From NCBI GenBank assembly GCA_020747065.1, contig JAGMVK010000008.1, positions 806,001 to 870,000 of the forward strand: a DNA stretch of 64,000 nucleotides, read 5' to 3'. Positions 10,868 through 20,349 of this stretch are shown here, piece after piece. A program made the translations under genes and the position numbers. This DNA comes from Cadophora sp. MPI-SDFR-AT-0126 (taxonomy: Eukaryota; Ascomycota; Leotiomycetes; Helotiales; Ploettnerulaceae). How positions within the stretch are numbered: the first letter of the stretch is position 1; the number at the start of each line of letters is the position of its first letter. The notes beneath the pieces were generated by a model that was given only the letters and a program-made list of their open reading frames with translations, did not search any database and was not told the origin of the DNA.

Positions 10868-11655
10868 TCAAAGGCCACAGAAAGGAGAAGCGCAGCAGCA
10901 ACCGCAACGTCTGTCCATGCCTACGAGCCAGACTCCACTGGGATACCAGGAGCGGCGTCCACAGTGGATGACATGCCATTCAAATACTACCAGTTTGATC
11001 CATTCATACCGGTCGTCATGAGCCTGCGCGAGAAGTGCAATGGATGACATGTCCGCGAAAATCGACACAAGATTACACAAAATCGGTCGGTGAGCCGTGT
11101 ACCTCATCTTCAACATTGTAGCCCACACTGGGAGCCCACCGTTTTCAGAATCAAAGGCATGAAGGTCGACAGCCATCTCAGCGTCTTTGATAAAGTTTTC
11201 CAGGTCCAGGTCAGCCCACGATATCCTGTCGAATTCCATCGCATCTTGGAAGACGTGTACTATCAGAGTGAAGTTACCAGCAGTGAATGCTTTGCAAAAG
11301 CCATGGAAAGTGGTTACTCCCCGGGATTCACAATATGCCCACCAAGATTATGAGACTCATCAGCTCCGAAACCAACGTCTCCTATCAAGCTACCAAGCAA
11401 CATCTGGTTCCAGAACTACGCTGGCCAAGAGTGTTCAAGCCATGTTGAGGGGCGTGGGGCTGCTCTGAAGCCAGAATATCCGTCCAAATTGCGGAGTAGC
11501 ATCTGGTGCAGATACATGAGGGACTTCCCAGAGACTTCGTGGGCTTCGGGCATTCTAATCACAGTGTTCTTTCTGTCTATCAGCGAGAGGAAGAAGGAAG
11601 AAACAAGAACGTCGGTGGACTCTGCTGGTCTCGGGAGGAACTTGTGGCTTCCAAA
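10868..11655 (-). CDS. Unresolved minus-strand gene, at least two exons
   Basis: Two open stretches look coding. The frame open from 11655 to 11416 has no start codon of its own and reads through 'FLPRPAESTDVLVSSFF', 'LIDRKNTVIRMPEAHEV' and 'LMYLHQMLLRNLDGYSGF'. A second frame, open from about 11355 to 10868, reads 'KAFTAGNFTLIVHVFQDA', 'WADLDLENFIKDAEMAVD' and 'ILCNLVSIFADMSSIALL'. Both have the amino-acid balance of an ordinary soluble protein. I could not find matching donor and acceptor sites in phase, nor a start, so the gene may be decayed. No family is recognised. Confidence 0.3.
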
Positions 11656-12359
11656 TCAAAAATAGCATGACTGTGTCTCTCCGTCTGGATACCATCGGAA
11701 TCAACGAGATCTGTCGCTCGCTTGAACAGACTTTGAGCTTGTTGATGACAGAGAAGTCTAAATTTGAAGTTGAGACAAGCTCGGCTCGGCTCGGCTCGGT
11801 TGGGCTCCTGAAATTAATGGACTACATTTCAAAGCTTTTTTTTCCCACTCACCTCTTGCATTCTGACTGATACCATTAGCTCTGAGCCCGTCAGCAGTCA
11901 CGATGTTGTTTGTACAGAATTGTTTGACTTATTGGAGCAATCCGAACACCGATGCAGTCTCCTATGATCATCATCGCATGAGATCCGTGATTTCCGAGCC
12001 GTCCCCGCGATCGCCAGGAGCAGAAAAAATACCAAGGCTGAAGGATCCAGATGGCGTTCAAGATCGAATCACATCCCAACAACTTTCGGTTTTAGGCGTA
12101 CCAAGCCTTGCACCCGCCTTCAGGGTCCAATCAATTCCCGCGTCTGCCCAAAAGTATTCTGAAGATGTCCAATCAAGGCTTCAGATGGAAGACCAAAGTT
12201 TCTTTCAATATTACCTGTGCGCTCCTGCATCGTGAGGTTGACATGCCATGATGCGAGGCAGATTGCGGGTCTTCCAAGGTGCGGCTGAGAAGGTTGGAGA
12301 TACCTCATTTCTTGAGTCGTTTCCCCTTCTCTTCTACTTGTAATTCTCCAAATCTCATC
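11656..12359. other. Intergenic region with a CTCGG microsatellite
   Basis: About four copies of the pentamer CTCGG occur near 11784-11804. A plus-strand frame at 11903-12235 shows no domain. The last 100 bases are the leader of the Cys-rich membrane protein gene, pyrimidine-rich just before its start. Confidence 0.45.
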
Positions 12360-13604
12360 ATGGCTTCCCTACTGTTCTCGTCTCTGCTAGTATCGTCAGC
12401 TTCGGCTGTCATCAATGAAGCTCTCCAAAATCGAGCGAATTATGAAGGATCGTGGGCTGTTGCAATTCCAGGCGCATCTTGCCCGGCGGAAGCACCGGTG
12501 CTATGCGATACAGACAGTATCACGACCACGGGATGTTGCCCTTCTGGAGACACATGTTTTGGCCTTGGCGGAACATATTGTTGCCCAACAAGTATATAAT
12601 TCTTTGGCCGTAATACATCTCGACTAATCATTTTCGCCCAGAATCCGACTGCTCGACGACTGTAACCAATTTTCCATCTTGTTTCAATAACACCTGGACA
12701 TTGTACGCCGCCAAGACAACAAACGATTATTTTTGTTGCCCACCAGGACAGGTTCGCAGTGCCTTGGTAGTAATGGATGCTCAACACATGTACTGACTCG
12801 CTTTTAGTACGGCGTTCTTCCTTTGGGAGACTATGGTGGGATATGCCAGTATAACGATGTTGCTGTTGAATCTTCAAGATCAGCCACAGAAATCAGCCAG
12901 TTGGGTACGAGGTAAGTTCATACGCGTGTTGCGATATCAAATAGCATTTTACCTGAGCACAACTGACGCGTTGCAGAACTACTCCTCCTCCTACAACCCG
13001 GACGGCCACAATTACGAGTACAAGAAATGACGGTGTAGAAACGACAATCACTGAGGTGGTTACGGGAAAAACTACAGCGACTACAGAAGCATCGCCTGCC
13101 GGTACTAGCGGCTCGGTACAGGTTCCAAGTGGCAATGACAATGATAGCGGATCGTCATCAGGATCAACCACTTCTTCATCAAAAAATGGTCTCTCTGCAG
13201 GGGCCATCGCTGGTATCGTAATTGGCTCCCTCGGTGTCCTTGCCCTTTTCCTCGTAGCTTTTATGCTTTATCGACGAAATTCCAAAAGGAGCAATGCACA
13301 ACAAGGAGGGGCAGGAGGACCAATAGGAGGTACAGTTGAGGGATATGGAGGTGGGATGCAACAGGGACCTAGTGCACCAAGCTACTCTGCTGTACCACAA
13401 AGTCAGGACAACTATCCGATTTCTGTCGAACCCAAAAGTCCAGCTATGCAGGCCGCAAGCCCAGTTCCTACCGGTTACACGCAGGCCCAGCCATACGGAA
13501 ATGAATTACCAAACAGTCCAGCAAATGGAGCTCAGGGGCCGTATGAGGCTCCTGTTCCACCAAGATGGGAAGGGAGGGCTGAGATGGGTTCTAATAGGGG
13601 TTAG
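12360..13604 (+). CDS. Cys-rich single-pass membrane protein, Mid2/WSC-sensor-like layout
   Basis: Four exons: 12360-12591, 12642-12751, 12808-12911 and 12977-13604 (357 residues). All splice junctions keep frame. Layout: a signal peptide (about residues 1-18, cleavage near SASA); a Cys-rich extracellular part with paired cysteines ('GCCPSGDTC', 'YCCPTKSDC', 'YFCCPPGQYG'); a Ser/Thr/Pro-rich stalk (TTPPPTTRTAT and following) likely O-glycosylated; one membrane segment at about 223-246 (AIAGIVIGSLGVLALFLVAF), followed by the stop-transfer YRRNSKR; and a cytosolic Gly/Pro/Gln/Tyr-rich tail. This is the layout of fungal wall-stress sensors and related surface proteins, but I do not recognise a WSC domain. 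A function in sensing is inference only. Confidence 0.75.
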
Positions 13605-13955
13605 GGATGGGATGCATGGAGCAGTAATGACTTTCCTTGTAATCGATACCCATGCTATCTGTTTCATGATCTGCAATCGACAGCCTTTCCTTTTCGGGAC
13701 TTGAAACCGAAGGTTCTCGGTGAAATCTTCTTCCAGACGTCATTCAATTTTGATTCAGAATGCAATGTTGAAGATCAGGACAGCCAAGTTTCACAAGCGA
13801 TATCTTCGAGGCAATCGATCGAGAAAGCCAGCCTAGCGGCTATGTACATTCAATGTTTATGTGAAAGAAGTATATACAGAAAGAAGGGTCTGGCCCTACA
13901 GATTGGCCTCTTGGCTAGCACGGCCATCTTTTGCGACTCCATTGTCAATCATCCT
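13605..13955. other. Convergent intergenic gap
   Basis: This 351-base gap lies between the 3' ends of the Cys-rich membrane protein gene and the pectate lyase gene. I see only short unsupported frames. Confidence 0.5.
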
Positions 13956-14794
13956 CTAGCAAGCTGGAAGGGTTGCGAGCTTTCCTTGAGCACCCAAGCA
14001 AGAGGTCTTAGTGGAGACCTTTGGTGACTCAATTCCCTCAGACTTGTCAACGCCCTTGAATTCCTGGCAGACGTTCTTGACGCTGGATCCGCATGATCCC
14101 GAGATAGTGGCAGTATCACCTAACGCAAATTAGCACAGAAATTGGTCTTCTTGTCAAAATACCTTACCATAGTTGCTGTTGATGCCGACAACATCAGAGG
14201 TGATGCTCTTAGCCTTGAGACCAGTGATGACGACCTTTCTTGGTCCACCATTGTTGGAGCAGTTACCGCAGCCACGGTAAACCTTACCGGCACCGGTGAC
14301 AGTGTAGTCCTTAATAGTGACCGTTCCCCTTCCGTTGTGTTGAACGACCTTGTCCTTAGCAGCGTTGGCTCCTCCACCCTGGATAAGAACATCACCCGTT
14401 CCGAGAAGAGAGATGGCATCTGAAAGTCGGTCAGCAAATGGGCATTACGGACGAGTGTCAATTACATGCCTTCGCAAACATCACGGAACCAGACGTTGAT
14501 CAAGGTGCATGCTGCTTTGCAGTGAACACCCTCAAGTTGGTTTGCACCAATGATGACGTTCTTGAGAGTTGCGCCAGCAGCGAGAATGAAAACAGCCGAG
14601 TCGCTTCCGGTATCAGCATCGGTGTCACAGGCACGTCCACGATCGTATTCCTTGTTACCCAAATCCACTGTACCCGAGATGGCGCTGGGAGAAGAGAGGG
14701 AAATGATGCTTCCAACTCTGGTTGGGATGTTGAGCGTCTGAGCCGAGGCCATGGTGGCCAAGATGGCGGCGGTAATGGTTGCGGAGAACTGCAT
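13956..14794 (-). CDS. Pectate lyase, polysaccharide lyase family 3
   Basis: Three exons: 14794-14470, 14419-14168 and 14119-13956 (246 residues, normal for PL3). The enzyme cleaves polygalacturonate of plant cell walls by beta-elimination and is secreted: a signal peptide spans about residues 1-18 (ending TMASA before QTLNIP). PL3 hallmarks are the ordered motifs '[18 protein letters not shown]', '[19 protein letters not shown]', '[20 protein letters not shown]', '[15 protein letters not shown]' and '[19 protein letters not shown]', plus regular cysteines. The first intron (14469-14420) uses GC instead of GT as donor (AAG|GCATGT); the only GT nearby (two codons on) leads to an early stop, while the GC choice restores the conserved DVCEDA. 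A TATA-like box lies upstream. It suggests a plant-associated life style. Confidence 0.9.
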
Positions 14795-14902
14795 TTTGAA
14801 TGAAGGAAGGTATTTGCTTTGAAAGAACAGAAGTGGTAGTTGAAAGAATGTGGAAAGTGTTTGAGGATGAGGAAGGGAATACTTTCAAAGATGGAAACCT
14901 CC

Positions 14903-14913
14903 TTTATATATTA
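14903..14913 (-). promoter_or_regulatory. TATA-like box of the pectate lyase gene
   Basis: On the minus strand the sequence reads TAATATATAAA, about 110 bases before the start codon at 14794. This spacing suits a fungal core promoter with a leader of 60-80 bases. It is recognised by sequence and position only. Confidence 0.5.
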
Positions 14914-17047
14914 TTTCTCGCATTATACTCCGTACTCGATGGATACTATCGCGAATTGCGAGCTGCAAGCTGCCTACTTGCTCGCAAGATTCGATTTCCA
15001 CTCCGAAAAAATGGAAACACTTTACATGACGGTACTGCCAAGTGACGAGGGCACGGAGAATCTCTCAATGATGCCCATCTCCGAATCCGCGTGAGGCAGG
15101 AAGTGGACAAATCCCGGCGAGGTGTGATGGAAGGATTGTTCCAGATCTCCAATCGAATCACGTTTCTCGCTAAAGGTGTGGTGGAAAATAAGGGGGTTGC
15201 CAAGGTTACCAAGAGAATTAGCCCGACTGACGCGTGTGTGAGTGGAGGAACAAATTTCCTGAATTCCATCCTGTGTTTAGAGTTCACGGTGGTGTTTAAG
15301 AAAGAGTGAGATTTGCAAAATCGGGGTTCTGACTGTCCATCTGACCTGGTTATTGGGCTCTTTTGAGGAAGAAGGTGGGGTCCGTTCATAAGATTCATGG
15401 GACGCTCCGCCCCGCTTTGAGAATTCGAGTCCTGACAATCGAGTTTTGACAGGCGGATTTATAATTTTACTGAAGAGCTTGGCAATGACTGAGCGCTGGA
15501 ATGTGTCCAAGTACCGCAGATCTTAAGATACGGGAGTTCGCGATAGGCGCAATCATTTTGTCCGTCATAAGCAATGTCCAGATTGAGAAAGTCCATGTTT
15601 GAATCGTACTCGTGACTGTTCACCCTTCTACCCCTCTCGGGACCGAACTCTATTGGTACCAAGACATATAAACAAGAAATAAGCTTAAGTTTGTTGTTTG
15701 TGGAAGGTGAGAAAGTCTAAATAACTTTTTTTTGGTAGCGAAACGAGTCAAGCAATACGACTGTACGATTGACTTTGACGGATTCTGAATCAGCTACCCC
15801 ACAATGTCCGGGTGCAAAACGCAGGGTGGCGTGCCGAAGGTTCAAGCTACATCCACTACAAGGTTCACCTAGGTCTGGACTTTTCGAGTTGCTGATGGCC
15901 AAGCTTCGACATACTGAAACTGGGGCGATTAATCTATTTTCCCCAGGCATCTTCTAACAGGCTCGCATAAATGCTGACAGCGATGATAGGACAGTACTCC
16001 GAGATACTCGCGGCATTATTTCCGGCTTGATCTACGAAAAGGGAGCTTTGAAAATTCAGGGGAAGCAGATTGGGACAGTGCCACACCAAAGAACCAGGTG
16101 TTCGAAACCAGCTCCGGAATTACTTTGAGTGGTGCTGGTAATCTGTGTTACTTCCACAAATCTGGAACTTTTCCAAGCCGACTCTCTGGCAAACAGTTTG
16201 CGACCTCTGAAAGATTTAAGACTCGGATGTGCTGGAAGGACGCGAGAAATACTAAAGGAATCTGCGGCTCATTCGTATCGTACTGAGCCCCAGAAACTCG
16301 GTCCAGCCTTCAATTTCATCCTAGTAAAGTATCATCAGTCGCCAAGGGATTATCTATAAATCAAAGCAACAATACACGAGAATCTGTGGAACGAAACTAG
16401 ACAGCCTTCCTCGTCTGAGGCAGAGGGGAACCTACAAAGACAGCATCGGCGTCGGATTGGTTCTGGTCAGAAATTTCTATAGAAGACGAGTCAGCCGCTG
16501 TACCCATCGAAAATTTCGGAATGGAAGCGCCGACAATTTGAAAATTTCAATCTATCAAAGTTCAAGAGAAGAAAGAATTGACCAGAGCAACCAACCTATG
16601 CCTCAGTTATACCGCGGACGATCATTGATACGAATAGCGAGGCCAAGGGACCTGTCAATCCCCTCTCGATACGGAAAAGCATGTCTTTTCCGGGCGTTGA
16701 TGAAGGAGTAACCTTCATGTACAGAAGATGCCCGGAGCATTGCCAGAATAAGGAGCAGACTAGGTCAGGTCAGGAAGTTCAACGCCTTTGTTCCGGTTCT
16801 TCCATGAAAGAGCATCCTACCCATTTCAATAGGTAAAAGGCACCTCGCAGTGTCACTAATCATAGCCATTACACTCAATGAAACCACAACCCAGCAGGAA
16901 TCCGCAGTCCATAGTTCCATGGTCCTCAATACCGTCTAAGCTTTCATCTAATCAGTACAGCACTTAGAATGAATCAGGACACGGAGGGTGGGTACATCGA
17001 TAAGCTGCTTCCTTGTGCAAGAGAAACCTTGCTCTTGATCGGGGCGT
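14914..17047. other. Gene-poor stretch
   Basis: About 2.1 kb without a supported gene. A short minus-strand frame (16507-16397, 36 residues, MGTAADSSSIEISDQNQ...) has plausible composition for a protein N-terminus but no partner exon was found. Another minus-strand frame near 16920-16760 is moderately hydrophobic and ends without a domain. The rest is short random-looking frames. Confidence 0.45.
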
Positions 17048-17610
17048 TCATGTTACTTGCAGGGATCCTTCCACGATTTTTCGGAAGCGGCGTGGAGCCG
17101 TTCGAATTTCTGCTTGAAGTCTGGAAAATAGACGGCTCGCGATATCCTTCAGAAACTCCTGCGTCTTTAGCATCGAAGCATCGATTTCGTCAATGATATC
17201 CTCAGCGTCGGAAACAAGTGTGTACAGAATAATTCTTCGGAGAGGCGAGCAACCGTCGGCATCGTTCAGTTGACTGGATACAGACCTGCTACTCCGCCAT
17301 GCTCATGTATGTCCTTGCACTTCGACACAGTTGTGTCCATAACGTCGACCTCGAAAAACCTCTTTCATCTCCTGCGAATCGCATCTGCCAGTCAGATCTG
17401 ACATCTGTGTACTCTTCGAGACTCTCAATGTTGCCTGCCAACAACCAATTCGCGAACATCAAGACCATTGTTGAGCTGCAATCCACAACCACAGACTATC
17501 TGTACGTCCCGACTCCTGACCCTATTCAGATGCAGCGTCAGCGGAGGTAGTGATGGCCCATCTTGACGCATTGAAGCTCGAAGGAGCATCCAACACAGTG
17601 GCTCCAATCA
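17048..17610 (-). pseudogene. Decayed BTB-domain gene, relative of the 18-19 kb gene
   Basis: Two fragments in different frames, in order on the minus strand. The first (17492-17289) contains 'LMFANWLLAGNIESLEEY', typical of the end of a fungal BTB/POZ domain where the surface 'W L' helix follows the acidic Asp-Pro stretch. The second (about 17270-17048, no start codon) contains 'CSPLRRIILYTLVSDAEDI', which lines up with 'NSPLRKFVLDYFICCVDI' in the intact BTB gene at 18.2-19.3 kb. No splice pair joins the two in frame, and the N-terminal part of the domain cannot be found upstream. A tandem duplicate that decayed is the simplest reading; an intact gene with introns I failed to find is the alternative. 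Confidence 0.45.
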
Positions 17611-18176
17611 AGTTAAGCCACTTTCGGCAGGCTCTACACGTTGTGAGAGTTGTAGCACAGGCGAGAGTGTGGTCCTACCCACTTCGCATGTGAGAGATGT
17701 ATTGAAAGCGCCTGGCGGCATTTGCACGGCCCAATTTAATTGTCGCAGGTGAGAATTGGGTAGCCACAACGATTCCTGGTGTAATCGAGGTAGATTATCT
17801 GCAGGAACCCGATCTCGAGACGGGTTTAGGGCGATGTTTTGAAAACAAGACTAGCTAAATAAGCGAGACTACAATCGCGAGCCTGTCCCTTTGCCGTCTG
17901 ACAGATGGACCTGAGGCCGCGAGGACGAGCTATTGGTTCCAACTTCATATTGAGAGCTTCTTGATGCTGAGGCTTAGTTTTAGAATGCTTTCAGAAAATT
18001 ATGAAGATGACTCGAAACTTTAGAGGAGGGACCGAGGTCCAGTCAAGATCACAGTCACACCGAAGGTTTGAGGAGTTGTGTACAATTGCTTCTTATTTGT
18101 TTCTATTATAGAGTCTCAGAAGAGCTCTACCGCCCCAGTTTCCAGTGGATCGCCCCAATCAGTAAAAGATGACAAA
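17611..18176. other. Intergenic region beside the BTB genes
   Basis: Possible decayed 5' part of the BTB relic and 3' flank of the intact BTB gene. No continuous frame or clear motif is visible. Confidence 0.4.
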
Positions 18177-19318
18177 TCAGACATGATATTCCCCGGAGCT
18201 TTTGTTCCATGGCTCAACAAGACGCTTGCCCTTGCGCGCCGCACTAATGCTCGACTCAACCAACTCCTCAAAGAATCCGAGGCAGATATCATGCATCTCG
18301 TTATCCCGAGGATGCTCGGTAACCCACTCGTAGATGTCGACGCAACAAATGAAATAGTCCAGGACAAACTTTCTCAGAGGCGAATTCTTGGGGGTATTCT
18401 TCCAGATTCGAATGATCTCATCCTCCCACATACCAACGAGGTCGTCAGTTACATAGACAACTCTGGAAAGCGAAACAATGGAATCCATAACGTGATTCTG
18501 GAAACCTTTAGACTGCAGGAAGTTGCCGTAAAAGTAACAGGTTAGAAGCTGCCTGTAGCGGGATGTTGCTGAGTCAAGCCGGTTCTCATCCTGCTCAAGT
18601 TCTTCACTGGAGTCGCTAGTATGGGAGACGGTTTTGACGCTGATCATATCACTGGTATTGTCGATTGAGCTTGTAAGGAGCCAAGTGAGAAAGATACCGA
18701 AGATCACTGGGTCGTCTTCCTTCAAGATGATCTCGTTTGTTTGGCCGGACTCCCACTAGCGAGAATACGTCAGCACAAAGAGCTGGAAATGGGAATAACA
18801 CTTCAGAAGTACTTACACGATCGTTGCAGGCTACCTTGAAGAAGTCGGAAGCGGTTACAATGATTCCCTTCTGAACCAAGAAGACAGTTGCATCTGCGCC
18901 AACAATGACCCTCATTGGTGTCAAGAAGCTTGACCTGGAAAAGGTAAGATTAGGATAGCTATTTTGAAGGGCAGAGCACTTACATTGAGAGCTTGGTTGT
19001 CAAGATCTTTCTTTCAGGCTCTTTGGCAGAAGAAGATGCAGAAGAAGATGCTCCAGACGGAGTGCGGTGCATAGCAGCATGGGCTTGAGCCTGCATTTGG
19101 GCATAGGTTATAAGACCAGGGCCATATCGAGGTGGGCCTGCTGGGTGAGAGCCGTAACCCCCATATGGGACGTGGGGAGCCAAGCCGTTACCTAAGAGTT
19201 GATGTGGGAGCTGATTCTGCATTATGTGAGGTGGACCTGGGGGTAGGCGAGCGTTATTGCTGGCTTGGCTGTTGTTGACTCCATGATGGTGACGGTGAGG
19301 AGGTGGAATGCCCGACAT
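18177..19318 (-). CDS. BTB/POZ-domain protein
   Basis: Three exons: 19318-18984, 18934-18817 and 18755-18177 (343 residues). All junctions keep frame (introns 49 and 61 bp). Residues 1-105 are low complexity: His-rich (PPPHRHHHG), then Pro/Gly/Tyr and Ala/Ser runs. A BTB domain follows from about residue 115: 'MRVIVGADATVFLVQKGIIV' forms the first strands and helix, then 'KVACNDRWESGQTNEIIL', 'KEDDPVIFGIFLTWLL'. After an acidic insert (about 205-225) comes the BTB-BACK-like C-terminus 'CYFYGNFLQSKGFQNHVMD' and 'NSPLRKFVLDYFICCVDIY'. BTB proteins dimerise and often serve as adaptors for Cul3 ubiquitin ligases; many fungi carry large families of such short BTB proteins with unknown targets. The start at 19318 has the context TCAAGATG. 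Confidence 0.8.
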
Positions 19319-20349
19319 CTTGATGAAGATATTCGTGGTTTGTCTTGATGTATGTGTGTGAGATTCAAGATCGATCTTGATTTCGAAGCACAACAGAGAC
19401 TCGAAGCCGAACAAGAGCTGTGATTTTGTTTGTGGCTCGAGTGACTAGCGCGTGGACTATTAACGACACGTGATGTCGCCTAAAATCAATATTGAGATAG
19501 ACAACGAGGAGTATTCATTGTTCTTTCGAGTGATTTGGCTCTGAAGGGGAGCAATATATCGCAAGGTCAGCATTAGGCAGAACTATCTGTAAATAGGATC
19601 ATTCTTAGTAGAGATTATCTCTATGTTCACGTACACTGCGAATAAGCGACTTTGTTTTTGCTGAATGTGTGCCTGAGTAGAACTCTCTGTCGTCCGTGAG
19701 GACGACGGACTTTGTGAATGCGAGACCATCTCGATAGTCTATATTGCTCAACTGACAATTTCATTGAATTTCAGTGTTTGTTGCATTTTTTAGATGACTT
19801 TTACTTGGAGCAAAAGTGTATCTAAGCGACCTGGAGCGGTGCATGAAGGATTGCCTGAAATACTTGTTATTTCTTGATGCCGACAGCTGATGGGTCATAT
19901 CAGGTTCAAAGTTTTGTTCATCAAAATACAATCAGGTCGCGTCTTTGTATGTGAATGACGCTGGATTAGAGTCCTTGTGATAAATCTCACGCCCCTTTTG
20001 TAGCATCCCTTTCGTGAATGAATATTATTTCGCGGATCGTCACCAAGTCGCAATTTGTCTTCTGTCTTAGAAATGTATGAAGAATTCACCAATGGAAAGA
20101 AATTAAGTAGAAATATTACAGTGAGAATGGCTTACAAGCGAGATAGAACAACGTCAGGCTTTCGACCAAGGATCTTCGCTGAAAAATCACAAGTGGGGTC
20201 TTTGGAGGGCGAAAGAAGGGCCGTCCAGAAGTAAGCACATATATTGGAGTACAGTCTTTGTAGATGTTGCTCCTAGATGTCTAAACAAACGCCAAATATG
20301 CCATCCAAATGCATCGTGTACATCCACATATGCTGGTCATGAAATGTGC
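19319..20349. other. Intergenic region with a stable hairpin
   Basis: Promoter of the BTB gene and 3' flank of the MFS gene. A 10-pair inverted repeat with a GTGA loop lies at 19686-19709 (listed separately). Frames such as 19895-20092 have no domain. Confidence 0.5.
19686..19709. repeat. Perfect hairpin with GNRA loop
   Basis: The core GTCGTCC-GTGA-GGACGAC (19689-19706) gives seven Watson-Crick pairs around a GTGA tetraloop; three more pairs (one G-T) extend it to 10. If transcribed it would be a very stable RNA hairpin with a GNRA loop. It is in intergenic DNA, with no neighbouring RNA core that I recognise. Confidence 0.6.

Noticed and set aside
19686..19709. Hammerhead ribozyme
   Set aside because: The GTCC-GTGA-GGAC stem is like hammerhead stem II, but CTGANGA is not before it and GAAA is not after it.
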